Shown: piece by piece, positions 46,637 through 58,700 of the stretch
Numbering within the stretch: position 1 is the first letter of the stretch
Layout: every line of letters starts with the position of its first letter
Assembly: GCA_001913845.2 (NCBI GenBank)
Contig: MKGP02000095.1
Coordinates: forward strand, 1 to 64,000
Source: Limnothrix sp. CACIAM 69d
Lineage (GTDB): Bacteria; Cyanobacteriota; Cyanobacteriia; CACIAM-69d
Reading direction: 5' to 3'
Length of the DNA stretch: 64,000 bases
Made by a program: the position numbers and the translations under genes
The notes under the pieces: model-generated
The model's input: only the letters and a program-made list of their open reading frames with translations
Told to the model about the DNA's origin: nothing
The model's database searches: none

Positions 46637-46666
46637 TCTCTAGGCCCCTTGTCACCGTCGATCGCT

Positions 46667-47242
46667 CTAGAACTCCACATTTTCAAACAACTCAGCCAAG
46701 CCAAACTCCACATCAACCGATGACAACATCACCCGATCGGTTAATTCGCCATGCTCCACCATTAACCACTTATGAGCTTCCTGTTTAATATGTTGTTCCA
46801 CATAGGGTCTAGTTTGATCAATTAACAAATATTCTTGAAAACTCGGAATCGTTCGATAATCAGCAAACTTTTCACTCCGATCATAGTTCTTAGTAGAGTT
46901 AGACAACACCTCAATAATCAGAATGGGTTCAGTCACCGTGTCCGTGCGCCCCTCTTGTAGAGCGATCGGACGCGGCACAACCATCACATCTGGATAGGTA
47001 TAAACCTGCCGCTCAGGAATCCAAAGACGTTGATCCGTCACAAAAACTTGCAGGGGCCGACCCTTGAGCGCCAGCCTGAGCAACACGGTCATCGCTCCAA
47101 TAATTTCATTGTGAGTCGGTGTCCCACCAGTCATCTCCAGCACTTCTCCATTGCGATATTCGTGACGGGTTGTTGCAGTCGTCTCCAAGACCAAATACTC
47201 TTGTGGAGTATGGATTTTCTGAGAAGTCACAATAGCAGTCAT
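46667..47242 (-). CDS. Uma2 family endonuclease-like protein (beside trmFO)
   Basis: This 191-residue Uma2 protein has a complete pattern: TPQEYLVLETTATTRHEYRNGEVLEMTGGTPTHNEIIGAM, VYTYPDVMVVPRP, ILIIEVLSNSTKNYDRSEKFADYR, and FQEYLLIDQTRPYVEQ. The start at 47242 (MTAIVTSQKIHTPQEY) has a perfect AGGAGG ribosome binding site at 47251-47256, which decides against the ATG eight codons upstream. Uma2 proteins have a predicted restriction-like nuclease fold; their role is unknown. Confidence 0.88.
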   Translation of the reverse strand: MTAIVTSQKIHTPQEYLVLETTATTRHEYRNGEVLEMTGGTPTHNEIIGAMTVLLRLALKGRPLQVFVTDQRLWIPERQVYTYPDVMVVPRPIALQEGRTDTVTEPILIIEVLSNSTKNYDRSEKFADYRTIPSFQEYLLIDQTRPYVEQHIKQEAHKWLMVEHGELTDRVMLSSVDVEFGLAELFENVEF

Positions 47243-47324
47243 GGTCAGTTTCCTCCTGATTATCAAAATCTGTATTGAAATGTGGGAAAGAAAAGGCTGC
47301 TAAGTCTAACTGATCCCGTTCTGT

Positions 47325-47474
47325 TCAATTGTCGCTATCATCCAACACCGCCTGATTTTGCTGGGTCAAGCCATTCAGGATCAAAGCTGCTAATTGCAAT
47401 ACAGCAGTTGGTGGAAAGATGCGAATGATATATGCATACACATCTTGGATAGTTGGGCTAGGAACAGATATCAT
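47325..47474 (-). CDS. Small hypothetical protein beside a Uma2 gene
   Basis: An open frame of about 49 residues from the inner ATG (MISVPSPTIQDVYAYII), or 81 from the outer one. The segment TAVLQLAALILNGLTQQNQ is a clean amphipathic helix. Its placement directly upstream of the leftward Uma2 gene and its regular composition suggest a real small gene. I do not recognise the family. The inner start is chosen on composition; neither start has a good ribosome binding site. Confidence 0.45.
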   Translation of the reverse strand: MISVPSPTIQDVYAYIIRIFPPTAVLQLAALILNGLTQQNQAVLDDSDN

Positions 47475-49294
<1,820 letters not shown>

Positions 49295-49300
49295 CGATCC

Positions 49301-49894
49301 ATGAGTGGTTTGAATTCCGCAGTTTTAGAAGACGTGCTGGCGGCTAACGATCGCTATGCGGCCGCCTTTGGCGACAAGGGCGCGTTGCCGATGCCGCCCG
49401 GTCGGAAATTTGCAATTTTGACCTGCATGGATGCGCGGCTCGACCCGGCGAAATTTGCCGGCTTGGCCGAAGGCGATGCCCATGTGATTCGCAATGCGGG
49501 CGGCCGGGCGAGTGATGACGCAATTCGATCGCTCGTCATTTCCTACAAACTGCTCGGGACGCGCGAGTGGTTTGTGATTCACCACACGAACTGCGGCATG
49601 GAAACCTTCACCGGCCAAACGATCGCGGGCTTGTTGGCCAGCAGCCTGAAAACCGCCACCATTGACGAAACTGGCTGGCACGATTCCGGCGATGGGCCCG
49701 GTTCCAAGGCTGGCGAGTTTATTGCTTGGCTGATGATCGATGAGTTGGCCCAGAGCGTGACCGATGACGTGACCCGGATTCGATCGCACCCCCTGGTTCC
49801 CGCCGATATTCCGATCTACGGCTATATCTACGACGTAAAAACCGGGCGACTGATCGAAGTGCCGGAAGCCACTGCGATCGGCCGTGCGGCCTAG
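49301..49894 (+). CDS. Beta-class carbonic anhydrase
   Basis: This 197-residue beta-carbonic anhydrase interconverts carbon dioxide and bicarbonate. The zinc ligands expected are C42 (CMDARLDP, with D44 and R46 as the catalytic pair), H95 and C98 (HHTNCGM). [15 protein letters not shown] is the family dimer motif. It is the short Rv1284-like subtype, distinct from carboxysomal CcaA. The ATG lies 6 bases after the metY stop, so the two are co-transcribed; why a carbonic anhydrase sits between metY and metX is unclear. Confidence 0.92.
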   Translation: MSGLNSAVLEDVLAANDRYAAAFGDKGALPMPPGRKFAILTCMDARLDPAKFAGLAEGDAHVIRNAGGRASDDAIRSLVISYKLLGTREWFVIHHTNCGMETFTGQTIAGLLASSLKTATIDETGWHDSGDGPGSKAGEFIAWLMIDELAQSVTDDVTRIRSHPLVPADIPIYGYIYDVKTGRLIEVPEATAIGRAA

Positions 49895-49935
49895 ATCCAG
49901 TATCCGTGGCGGTTTCTGGGACTTAGCCCACTCCT

Positions 49936-49967
49936 AGGGTCTGTCATCAAATCGCCGAAACCCTGAT
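49936..49967. repeat. Dispersed repeat block, copy 1
   Basis: Reads AGGGTCTGTCATCAAATCGC then CGAAACCCTGAT. A close relative (AGGGTGTGTCGTCAAATCGC then ATGAAACCCTGAT) lies at 51343-51375 inside element B. This is a family shared between separate intergenic elements. Confidence 0.75.
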
Positions 49968-49993
49968 GATGTCGTTCTCCCAACCGATCGGCC

Positions 49994-50099
49994 GTAGGGG
50001 CGAGGTCTCCTCGCCCAGCCCCCACGATCCGTGATGTTCCTAGACTTGGACGGGTGGGTCGCGATCGCTCGGGTCAGGGTTGGGAGACCCAACCCCTAC
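49994..50099. repeat. Composite intergenic element with two perfect hairpins
   Basis: This 106-base element starts with GTAGGGG and ends with CCCCTAC. Just inside each end is a perfect hairpin with 8-base arms and a 3-base loop: GGGCGAGG-TCT-CCTCGCCC (49998-50016) and GGGTTGGG-AGA-CCCAACCC (50077-50095). It sits between the carbonic anhydrase and metX, close to the metX start at 50176, and may affect its expression. Confidence 0.75.
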
Positions 50100-50175
50100 A
50101 GCGATGGAATCGATGACACGCCCTAGGCCAAGCCGCCCGGCCCCTGACTTTTGTTCACTCCGTGCTGAAAGTTCT

Positions 50176-51267
50176 ATGCAGTGGCAACAGTTTGTTTCGC
50201 CAGCAACCCAGGTTTACGAGTTGCCCGCCCCCCTGGAATTGGAATCGGGTGAGGCGTTGGTGGGGGCCCAAGTGGCCTATCGCACCTGGGGGCAACTCAA
50301 TGACCAGCGGAATAATGCTGTGTTGGTTTGCCATGCGCTGACGGGCTGGGCCGATGCGGATTTGTGGTGGGAACCGCTGCTGGGCCCCGGACGGGCCCTC
50401 GACCCCGATCGAGACTTCATCATTTGCAGCAACATTCTGGGCAGTTGCTATGGCACGACCGGGCCCACTTCAACAAATCCGGTGACCGGAGCGCCCTACG
50501 GGCCCAACTTCCCGGCCATTTCCGTGCGGGACATGGTGAAGTTGCAGGCGATTTTGCTGGATGCGCTGGGGGTAGGAACTCTCGCTCTGGTGATTGGCGG
50601 ATCGCTGGGTGGAATGCAGGTGCTGGAATGGGCGGTAACTTATCCTGAGCGGGTGCGGGCGATCGCCCCCATGGCCTGTTCCGGGCGACATTCCGCCTGG
50701 TGCATTGGCCTCGGTGAAGCCCAGCGCCAAGCGATTTACGCCGATCCGGATTGGTGCGAGGGGTTCTATCCGCCCGATCGCTCGCCGGCCCGGGGGCTGG
50801 CCGTGGCCCGGATGATGGCCATGAGTACTTATCGATCGTGGACGAGCTTTGAAACCCGCTTTGGTCGGCAAGTGCAGCCTGATGGTGATCAAAACCACAG
50901 CGATGCGACTTTGGATGCTAACTTTGCGATCGTCAACTATTTGCGCCACCACGGCCAAAAACTAGTTGAGCGCTTTGATGCCAATACTTACGTTGCCTTG
51001 ACCCAAGCGATGGATCGGCATGATGTGGGGCGCGGGCGATCGGGCGGCTATCCGGAAGCGCTGCGTAGTATTCAGCAACCGGCGCTGGTGGTGGGGATCG
51101 ATTCCGATATTCTTTATCCGCCCCACGAGCAGCAGGAAATTGCCGCCTTGATGTCCCATGCCCATTTGGAATGGTTGAGTTCTAGCCACGGCCATGATGC
51201 ATTTTTAATCAATACCCAAAGGCTGAATCGTCTTGTGCTGGAATTTCGCGATCGCTTTGGGATTTAG
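50176..51267 (+). CDS. metX: Homoserine O-acetyltransferase
   Basis: MetX acetylates homoserine with acetyl-CoA, the first dedicated methionine step in this route. The chosen ATG (MQWQQFVSPATQVYELPAPLELESGEAL) gives 363 residues; an in-frame start 32 codons upstream would read through the repeat element. The alpha/beta-hydrolase nucleophile elbow is GGSLGGMQVLEW, with a typical DSDILYPPHEQQEIAAL acid region and a histidine in SSHGHDAFLI. Located downstream of metY and a carbonic anhydrase on the same strand. Confidence 0.92.
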   Translation: MQWQQFVSPATQVYELPAPLELESGEALVGAQVAYRTWGQLNDQRNNAVLVCHALTGWADADLWWEPLLGPGRALDPDRDFIICSNILGSCYGTTGPTSTNPVTGAPYGPNFPAISVRDMVKLQAILLDALGVGTLALVIGGSLGGMQVLEWAVTYPERVRAIAPMACSGRHSAWCIGLGEAQRQAIYADPDWCEGFYPPDRSPARGLAVARMMAMSTYRSWTSFETRFGRQVQPDGDQNHSDATLDANFAIVNYLRHHGQKLVERFDANTYVALTQAMDRHDVGRGRSGGYPEALRSIQQPALVVGIDSDILYPPHEQQEIAALMSHAHLEWLSSSHGHDAFLINTQRLNRLVLEFRDRFGI

Positions 51268-51277
51268 TTTCAGTGAG

Positions 51278-51476
51278 GAGGATGTTTGAAAAGTATCTGA
51301 AGCCCTAGTCAAGCTCCAATGGTCTTGGGCGGCAAGGGGCTTAGGGTGTGTCGTCAAATCGCATGAAACCCTGATTCCACTGTTGGCAGATCGTGGGGAG
51401 CAAGGGGCTTAAGCCCCTTGTCTGCACTGAATGCCGGGGCAAATGGTGCATCAATTTTGGCTTTTTAGACATGCTC
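51278..51476. mobile_element. MITE-like element, copy B
   Basis: A 199-base non-coding element with imperfect inverted ends: GAGGATGTTTGAAAAG (51278-51293) and CTTTTTAGACATGCTC (51461-51476), 13 of 16 matching. It includes the 20-base palindrome CAAGGGGCTTAAGCCCCTTG (51401-51420) and a block shared with 49936-49967. It shares ends and internal motifs with copy A. Confidence 0.65.
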
Positions 51477-51597
51477 GAAGCTGAGCCTAGTGGCTGGAAC
51501 TGAGAACGATTTTAGCTGCGTTGGTTGATGCTCCTAATAATTAGAAATTAGGGATTAAGTTTAGGGTCGCGGTGAGCATCGAGCCTCTGCTTAAAGA

Positions 51598-52752
51598 TCA
51601 GCTAGCCCAGCCGTAGCTGCGGAGATGTTTGCCACAGTAGCCGATCGCAACTTTTTCGGTTTCAAAGTCCAGCTCAAAATAAATTTGTAAGTTGTGGACT
51701 GCGTTGTTTTTGCCCAAGGTGAGATGTTTAAACATCCGCTGTTTGCGGCCCCCATGGCGAAAGTCCCGATCGCTCCCATATCGGGAACCCGTGACTTGGT
51801 GCTCCGTGGGCTTGAAGTCCAAACCATAGGCGCGGAAACCCTCCCGCCAGCCGCCCATCGATCGCCCTTCCCGTTTAGCCAGCAGGGAAGCGCGGCCAAT
51901 TTCCGCGATCGCCCGTAAAGCTTGATAAACCTCGCTGGGGCGACCAAATTGGGACTCGGCCGCCGCCGATCGGGCCGAATCCCAAATTTCCAACACATCA
52001 CCAAACTGTTGTTCCGCCGTTTCCACCGCCGCCAACACCGTTTCAAAGGCCCCCGCAATGGCCAACTCGCTCGTTTCCGAGTCGCTCTCTTCCGCTTCGG
52101 TCGGTTTGGGTTGATATTGCAGCAGGCTGGCCAAGTTGCTTTGGCTTGTGTTTAGCTCCGCTTCCAATTCCGCCACGTAATCCCGTAAATGGGATAGCTC
52201 CCCTTGCAGGGCTGATTGCTCATCCCAGGTTTGTTCCACATCGGTGCGAATGGCTTCCAGGTCGGCCCGCTCCTTTTGCAGCAGCCGATCGCGCTCTTGG
52301 AGTTGGGTTTTCAGCGCCTCGATCGTCCGTTGGTGGTTGGTGGCCTGCTCTTCCAGGGTTTCCAGTTGCAGTTGTAGCGATCGCTGGCTGGTTTCCAGGG
52401 TTTGGCGTTCGTGGCTTTCGTGATCCAAGTCTCGCTGCAACCGCTCCAACCGTTGTTGATAGCGCCAGCGATCGAGCACTCGCATGGACACCACCCCGAT
52501 CGTCAGTCCCCCCAAGGCTTGGGCCGCATTTTGCCACAGGGCCCCTTGGCCCCAGGCGGAGTCTGTCACCTCCACGCTGGCCAGCCCCAGGGTGGATCCG
52601 TGGCTAACCACACTCCCCACGCCCACCACCGTGCAAAATGCCACCACGCTCAACCCCAAGAGCGCCAATAACCGCATTCGATCGCCTGTTTCCATACCCG
52701 AATTAAGACCGCCGACCTGTGTGAGAAGCTTCCTCGATTGTAGACGCGCCAT
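51598..52752 (-). CDS. Membrane-anchored coiled-coil protein of unknown function
   Basis: This 384-residue protein has a hydrophobic segment (about 28-50), a second (about 73-92), and a long coiled coil (about 95-215, with LERLQRDLDHESHERQTLETSQRSLQLQLETLEEQ and LKTQLQERDRLLQKERADLE). A globular C-terminal domain (about 240-384) ends with HNLQIYFELDFETEKVAIGYCGKHLRSYG. An inner ATG at residue 20 could be the real start. I do not recognise the C-terminal domain with certainty; the pattern HNLQIYFE..KVAIGYCGKHL looks like a conserved family tail. Confidence 0.7.
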   Translation of the reverse strand: MARLQSRKLLTQVGGLNSGMETGDRMRLLALLGLSVVAFCTVVGVGSVVSHGSTLGLASVEVTDSAWGQGALWQNAAQALGGLTIGVVSMRVLDRWRYQQRLERLQRDLDHESHERQTLETSQRSLQLQLETLEEQATNHQRTIEALKTQLQERDRLLQKERADLEAIRTDVEQTWDEQSALQGELSHLRDYVAELEAELNTSQSNLASLLQYQPKPTEAEESDSETSELAIAGAFETVLAAVETAEQQFGDVLEIWDSARSAAAESQFGRPSEVYQALRAIAEIGRASLLAKREGRSMGGWREGFRAYGLDFKPTEHQVTGSRYGSDRDFRHGGRKQRMFKHLTLGKNNAVHNLQIYFELDFETEKVAIGYCGKHLRSYGWAS

Positions 52753-53118
52753 TTCGGATTGTGTGGCTCCTACCCGTCATGATTTCCAAAGCGAGGGATT
52801 ATCAATCCCTATTATTTTGAGAGTTTAAACCAATGTTAAAAATTGATTTTGAAAGCAATGGCTTAAATCGAAAGTCCTAAGCCTGATTTAGCCTTAATTT
52901 GATCGTACCTATATTTGGGCCTAGTTCTAGGTGAATTGTGACTGAACCGTGATCAAAAAATGGGAGAACCCGATCAGGACTCTCCCGACTTTGCATTCAT
53001 TCATCCTTCTAGACCAGCAATTGCACTGAAGCTGAAGTCCAACGTTGCAGCTCAAAATCAGAGTCTAAGGCCACCACCAAAACCACAGTGCAATGCTTTC
53101 AAGCATGGGTCACTGGCC
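52753..53118. other. Intergenic region between two leftward genes
   Basis: These 366 bases contain the hsp20 terminator (separate entry) and a second hairpin AGGGATT-ATC-AATCCCT (52794-52810) near the coiled-coil gene's start. No gene was seen. Confidence 0.5.
52953..52986 (-). terminator. Intrinsic terminator for the Hsp20 gene
   Basis: On the minus strand GGGAGA pairs with TCTCCC (52981-52986 and 52962-52967), followed by ATTTTTTG. It lies about 130 bases after the Hsp20 stop in the transcription direction. Confidence 0.7.
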
Positions 53119-53559
53119 CTAGCCGATCGACAGCTTCACAACCTTGTTCTTTTCTTCTTCCACCTTGGGCAACCGCAGTTCCAAAATGCCATTTTGATAG
53201 TTGGCAGTGGCTTGGTCATTTTGCACGCGGGTAGGCAACGAGATCACTCGCTGGAATTTGCCGTAACGAAATTCGGTGCGGAAAGTGCTGCCTTCTGGGA
53301 CGGTTTGCTCGGAGCGTCGCTCACCAGCGATCGAAACCGACTCCGCCGTCACTTCCACATCAACGGTTTTCGGATCAATGCCCGGTAGTTCCAGACGCAA
53401 CAGGAGCGCATCAGCGGTTTCTTCCAATTCCGCAGCCGGTGCGTGGTGCAATTCCGGATCGATCGCCAAAGGAGTCATCAGTGCGCCATCCAAGAGTCGA
53501 TCAAAACGACGACGGAGCGACTCAATTTCTCGATAGGGTTCCCAACGAATCAAGGTCAT
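53119..53559 (-). CDS. Hsp20/alpha-crystallin family small heat-shock protein
   Basis: This 146-residue cytoplasmic holdase chaperone prevents aggregation of unfolding proteins. The alpha-crystallin domain (about 45-135) shows ETADALLLRLELPGIDPKTVDVEVTAESVSIAGERRSE, FRTEFRYGKFQRVISLPTRVQ, and YQNGILELRLPKVEE. The N-terminal MTLIRWEPYREIESLRRRFDRLL is typical of cyanobacterial Hsp16/17. The ATG at 53559 has a GAGGTGG ribosome binding site; an in-frame start 27 codons upstream lacks this. A hairpin (TTGAGG-ATTAA-CCTCAA, 53611-53627) lies 52 bases upstream of the start and could be part of a heat-sensing leader. Confidence 0.92.
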   Translation of the reverse strand: MTLIRWEPYREIESLRRRFDRLLDGALMTPLAIDPELHHAPAAELEETADALLLRLELPGIDPKTVDVEVTAESVSIAGERRSEQTVPEGSTFRTEFRYGKFQRVISLPTRVQNDQATANYQNGILELRLPKVEEEKNKVVKLSIG

Positions 53560-54032
53560 TTTAGCCACCTCGTGAACTCCTGAAATCAACAATTTGGGAG
53601 AAGGGCTTGTTTGAGGATTAACCTCAAGAATCGAGTTCAATCTTGCTCGAATTTTTGCAATTTTGTGTGGAGTGTTTTGCTCTGCACAATTTCAAGATAA
53701 CTCGCTCAAACAGAAGCTTGATTCGGTTTGCACGACCCATTCAAGGGCAGTTCCCACACCTGAATGCTTAGAAGTCAATTGCTGAAGTGTAATGCCGAAA
53801 GTCAAGGTGCTTGATGGCTTTTACTTCTGGCTGTTGAGGATCTATGGAGAGAATGAAAATTCTGGAGCGGCGCAGTCAAATCTCAATAAAATTAAGAATG
53901 TTGCAAGGATAAAAACCGTACTTGGGAGGGGCTGAAAGCCGATGGTTTGTTTGATGGGGGTCGGACATTCAACAGGGGCCGAACCGGGTGCTTAACTGGG
54001 AACTAGGAGTGATTGTTGGGAGGGATGGCTAG
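53560..54032. other. Divergent region upstream of the Hsp20 gene
   Basis: About 470 bases without a trusted gene. Contains the short hairpin at 53611-53627. No CIRCE element was found. Confidence 0.45.
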
Positions 54033-54293
54033 ATGGGTTTTGGGCTGGCTTCTGTGATCAATAGCTGGGCTGGCTGTTCGATCGCGCCTGTCCTGTTGGC
54101 GCTTCCAACCACGGACAGCGATTGGCGGTGGCTGGCGGGTGGGATGGGGCTGTTGGTGTTGTATTTGCTGGCTTCGGCGGCAACGGAAATGGGAACCCGC
54201 CGCCCGATCGGGGGGCGATCGCCCAAGCACCCATCAAGGGACAATTCCCCATCAGCGGGCGATCGAGAATCCTCTGTGCCTCCCCAGCCTTAG
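54033..54293 (+). CDS. Small hypothetical membrane protein
   Basis: An 86-residue open frame with one hydrophobic segment around residues 33-50 (WLAGGMGLLVLYLLASA) and a basic, proline-rich tail. A GGGAGG ribosome binding site lies about 10 bases upstream of the ATG, which favours a real gene. I do not recognise the family, and the tail resembles HIP1-rich non-coding translation, so it is uncertain. Confidence 0.35.
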   Translation: MGFGLASVINSWAGCSIAPVLLALPTTDSDWRWLAGGMGLLVLYLLASAATEMGTRRPIGGRSPKHPSRDNSPSAGDRESSVPPQP

Positions 54294-54424
54294 GAAAACC
54301 TTTTAAGATCGAGCAGTTGCGGCCCAGGGATCACACCCCCAAATCGGAACCGATCGCATTGAAATTGCATTGAAATTGCATTGCGCCTTGCATTGAGATT
54401 GATCGAACCCCGATCAAATTGCCC

Positions 54425-55099
54425 ATGAATGTTCAGGAACTCCTCGCCATGTTTTTTGGTTTAAAGCAAAAGTCCACGATGCCCACCGCCAAAGAAGCGT
54501 TACCGGGACGATCGACCAAAATGCCCATCAAGAATCAGCATTTTGTGAATGGCAACCCGATCGAGGGGCCCTTCCCGGCCGGTTTGGAAACGGCCCTGTT
54601 CGGGTTGGGTTGTTTTTGGGGAGCCGAGCGCAAGTTTTGGCAAACCCCCGGCGTATTTTCCACGGCCGTGGGCTATGCGGCCGGGCACACGCCCAACCCC
54701 ACTTACCACGAAGTTTGCACGGGCCTGACGGGCCACAATGAAGTGGTGCTGGTGGTTTATGACCCACAACAGGTGAGCTACGAGCAACTGTTGAAGGTCT
54801 TTTGGGAAAGCCACAACCCTACCCAAGGGATGCGCCAAGGCAACGATGTGGGAACCCAATATCGATCGGGCATCTATACCTACAACGCAGCCCAAAAGGC
54901 GGCAGCGATCGCCTCAAAAGAACAGTACCAAGGGGCCCTGACCCAAGCGGGCCATGGAGATATCACCACGGAAATTCTGGATGCGCCGGAGTTTTACTAC
55001 GCGGAAGACTATCACCAGCAATATTTAGCTAAAAATCCCGGCGGCTATTGTGGCCTGGGCGGCACGGGGGTGAGCTGTCCCGTGGGCTTGGCGGTTTAG
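54425..55099 (+). CDS. msrA: Peptide-methionine (S)-S-oxide reductase
   Basis: MsrA repairs methionine-S-sulfoxide in proteins. The catalytic cysteine is C63 in [13 protein letters not shown], and typical blocks are [51 protein letters not shown], and [30 protein letters not shown] with the resolving cysteines. At 224 residues it matches the family's longer cyanobacterial form. The ATG at 54425 is preferred over a TTG two codons upstream. Confidence 0.94.
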   Translation: MNVQELLAMFFGLKQKSTMPTAKEALPGRSTKMPIKNQHFVNGNPIEGPFPAGLETALFGLGCFWGAERKFWQTPGVFSTAVGYAAGHTPNPTYHEVCTGLTGHNEVVLVVYDPQQVSYEQLLKVFWESHNPTQGMRQGNDVGTQYRSGIYTYNAAQKAAAIASKEQYQGALTQAGHGDITTEILDAPEFYYAEDYHQQYLAKNPGGYCGLGGTGVSCPVGLAV

Positions 55100-55199
55100 G
55101 GTTCGTTGCTGTGTCTGTTTCGGCCGTTGGTTGTCTTGGGGTTGCCCTGGGGGCCCGACGGCCGATCGTTCCTTTGTTGGCCCCGGTGGGCCCCTTGCC

Positions 55200-55781
55200 A
55201 TGAGCGCGATCGCGATCGATCTTCAGCCGGACTTGGCCTTGGACGATGCCACCTTTGCCCGCATCGGTCGCCAAAATCCCCACTGCAAATTTGAACGAAC
55301 CGCCGCAGGAGAATTAGTGATCGTGGCCCTCACGGGAGGCAGAACGGGACAGCGCAACTCACGCCTCACGGCGCGGTTGGCGTTGTGGAATGAAGAGACA
55401 GGCTTGGGCGAGGTATTTGACGCTTCCACGGGGTTTAAACTGCCGAACGGAGCCATTCGATCGCCCGATGTTGCTTGGGGTAGTCGTGATCGCTGGTTGG
55501 CCCTCAGCACCAAGGAACAGGATAGCTATCCGCCCCTTTGCCCTGATTTTGTGGTGGAGCTGAAGTCGCCCAGTGATGACTTGGGCCAAGTGCAAGCGAA
55601 GATGCAGGAATATCTCAACAATGGACTGCGTTTGGGGTGGTTGCTGGATCCGGCGGAGGCGATCGCCCAGATCTACCGGCCCGATCGCCCGGTAGAAACC
55701 CTTAAATCTCCCCCCACCCTGAGCGGTGACAGTTGCCTACCGGGGTTTTCCCTCTCTTTGGCGGGCATTTTGGATTCCTAG
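55200..55781 (+). CDS. Uma2 family endonuclease-like protein (after msrA)
   Basis: This 193-residue Uma2 protein is of the subtype with LELT-like starts: NPHCKFERTAAGELVIVALTGG, AIRSPDVAWGSRDRWLAL, DFVVELKSPSDDLGQVQAKMQEYLNNGLRLGWLLDPAEAIAQIYRPD. The VVELKSPSDDL core and RLGWLLDP are diagnostic. I chose the ATG at 55200 (MSAIAIDLQPDL); the open frame begins further upstream but with atypical composition. Same strand as msrA, 100 bases after it. Confidence 0.85.
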   Translation: MSAIAIDLQPDLALDDATFARIGRQNPHCKFERTAAGELVIVALTGGRTGQRNSRLTARLALWNEETGLGEVFDASTGFKLPNGAIRSPDVAWGSRDRWLALSTKEQDSYPPLCPDFVVELKSPSDDLGQVQAKMQEYLNNGLRLGWLLDPAEAIAQIYRPDRPVETLKSPPTLSGDSCLPGFSLSLAGILDS

Positions 55782-55792
55782 ATTTTGGACTC

Positions 55793-58700
55793 CTAGGAGG
55801 TTGATGGGGGAGCGGCTTGGGGGGCTGGCGATCGTTGGCCAAACATGGCCGTGATTGCCGCGTTGAGGGTGGGTTGCATCACAATTCGATCGCCATAGGC
55901 CAACACCAGCCGAATCAGGGTCGGCAGACCGCCCGCATCGGCCGCGAGATACAGCGGCTCCACATAGAGAATGGAGCGCCCGATCGGGATGGCGACCAAG
56001 TTCCCTTGAATCACCTTGGAACCCTGCCGATTCCAAAGGCTAATTTGACGTGCAATGTCCGGATCTTGATTAATGCGGGCTTCTAACTGTTCAATCCCAA
56101 ACACCAGCCGATCCTTGGGGAACTGATAGAGCAAGAGTCGGCCGTAGCGATCGCCATCGGAGCGGGCCGCCAGCCAGCCAATTAGGTTGCTGCGCTTGGC
56201 GGGGCTGAAGGGCAACAATTGCACAAACTCCGGTTGGCGGGTGCCAGGCAGTTGCATCAGAGCAAAGTAGGGCTGAATCGGTTGGGGTTGGTTGCCGTAA
56301 ATTTCGTTGGGAATTTGCCACAGATCCTCCCGGTTATAGAACTCCTGGGGATCGCTCATGTGATAGGTCAGCAGCTTTTCCGACTGCACGGCAAACAGAT
56401 CGATCGGGTAGCGGAAGTGCGATCGAATGGCGGGCGGGCATTGGTCGATCGGGCGAAAGAGTTCCGGGAACACCGCTTGCCAACTGCGAATCAGCGGATC
56501 ATCCCCATCGGCCACATAAAACCGCACCGTGCCGTTATAGGCATCAATCACCGTTTTCACGGAATTACGAATGTAATTAAAACCGGCGCGGCTGGGTTCG
56601 GAATAGGGATAACGGCGACTGGTGGTGTAGCCATCCACAATCCAAAACAGGTGGCTGCGGCGATCGAACCCATCGGGATCCGCTGTTGATTGCAGGTTCA
56701 CGGCCACGGCGTAGGGATCGTGATCGAACTGCAAGAAGGGGGCGATCGTCCGTATCCGCTCCCCCACATTCCGCCGCCAAAGCAAGCGCGTGTCAGGCGT
56801 GAGGTTATCGGTCAGCAATAATTGCCAATCGCGCAGATAGGCCGCCAACAGCCACCGTTTCCACCAATGGTCGCCAATTAACAGGCCCCCTTGGCCGTCG
56901 TAGTGGTTATAGGCGTTGTCATTGCCTCGGGGATAGTCCAACTCTTGGGCAGCGGTGGGAGCCAGGATATAGGTATTGGTTAGCTCACCGAAGTAGACCC
57001 GGGGCCGATCGAGGGGAATGCCCTGGCTCACCTGCCCATTGGCGGCCCGCAGGATACCGCCGCCCGCGTCATCAGTGCCGGAACCAATGTCCCGAACCCA
57101 ATAGAGCGGCAGGCCACCGGTTCCCACTTGGTTGGCGGGACTAAGGGTGAAGCCATAGCCGTGGGTGTAGACCAAATGGCGGTTCAGCCAAGTTTGAGCT
57201 GGGGCGGACAGGGCGGTGGTGTCCAACTCCCGCATGGAGAGGATGGTGGGATGGAGGGTCGATCGATCTGTGGTGGCCGAGGCTGGATTGGGGCGATCGG
57301 GCAATCGGTACCGATCGAGGTCTGCGTTGGCAAAGCGGTAATAGGAGCGGATTTGCTGGAGCTGTCGATTGGTATCTAGCAGCGGATTCGTATCCCAAAG
57401 GCGCACACTGTCGAGGGTCGGCCCATAGGTTTGCAGATCCGCCGCGCTGAGGGTGGCTTGGGGGTCAAAGGATTCCGCTTGCACCCGATCGAGGCCAAAC
57501 GCCGATCGGGTAAAGGCAATGTTGCGCTCAATGTAGGGTCGTTCCCGTTCCAGCTCGTTGGGTTCCACAATGGCCCCCTGCACCACCTCGGGCAACAGAA
57601 ACCCCAAACTGATGCCCCCGATCGCGTAGCACAACAGCCCGATCGCCACCAATCGGGGCGGCAAATCCGGCCGGCGATCGCCCGTGGGTTGGGCCACCCG
57701 CCCATCCAGCCAGCGCCGAGGTTGCAACCCCGTCAAGGCATAGCCCAGCAGCCAAACCCCACTGCCCAAGGACACCAACCCCAAGCCGATGTTGGCCGGC
57801 AACTGCACCCGAATATCCGCAAAACCGGCCCCATAGGCAGCTCCCCGGGTGGAATTGAGCAAATCAAAACAGGCAACCCCGGCACTGATGCCCGCCGCCA
57901 ACAACACCAACCCCAACAGGCCGCAGCCATGCCGCCATTCCCCCACCGTGAAGCCGGGAAATCGCCCCCGAGCCAAGGATTTTTGACTGAGTAGGTAATA
58001 TAGCCCCACCAACAGGGCTGACCAGAGCAACAGCCCGATCGCCCAAAATTCCAACAGTTCCACCAGGGGCAAGCCAAACACAAACCAGCCCACATCCAAC
58101 CCAAACACCGGATCCACCTGCTGAAATCGGCTGGGGTGGGTGGCGAGCAGAATCGTCGCCCAATGCTGAGAGCCAATCCAGGCAAAGTTCAACGCGGCGA
58201 TCGCCCCCAGGGCCCGCAAGCCCCAACCCGGCGCGATCGCCCCCAGGGCCCAAAGGCATCCCGGCAGCGCCAACCACCACCATTGCCCCGATCGCAACGG
58301 TTCCAACAGTTCCCATAACAGCAGCGGTTGCAAGCGAGGAACCGCCGTGGGCAAGGCTTCTCGCCCCGCTGCCCAGCCAATTTGCCCGTAATGCACCACC
58401 AGCAGGGCCAACCCCAGGGCCAACAATCCCGACACCGCCAACAGCGGCAGCAAATCTAGCCGGCCGCCCACCAGTCGTTCCCCGCGCGGTTCAATCGCCC
58501 GAGGCATCACCCACCAAGGGCGATCGGGATCAGGGCCCAGGGCCACCGACTCCCGGCGGTTGAGCTGTTCCGCCAGCCACAGATTGCCCCACAGCACGGC
58601 CAACGACCCGATCGCCCCCACCCCAAACAGAGCCGCCTGCACCGCCAGCCGCATCCACCAAAGGGAGCCATAGCCCAACTGGTCAAACCAAAGGCCATCC

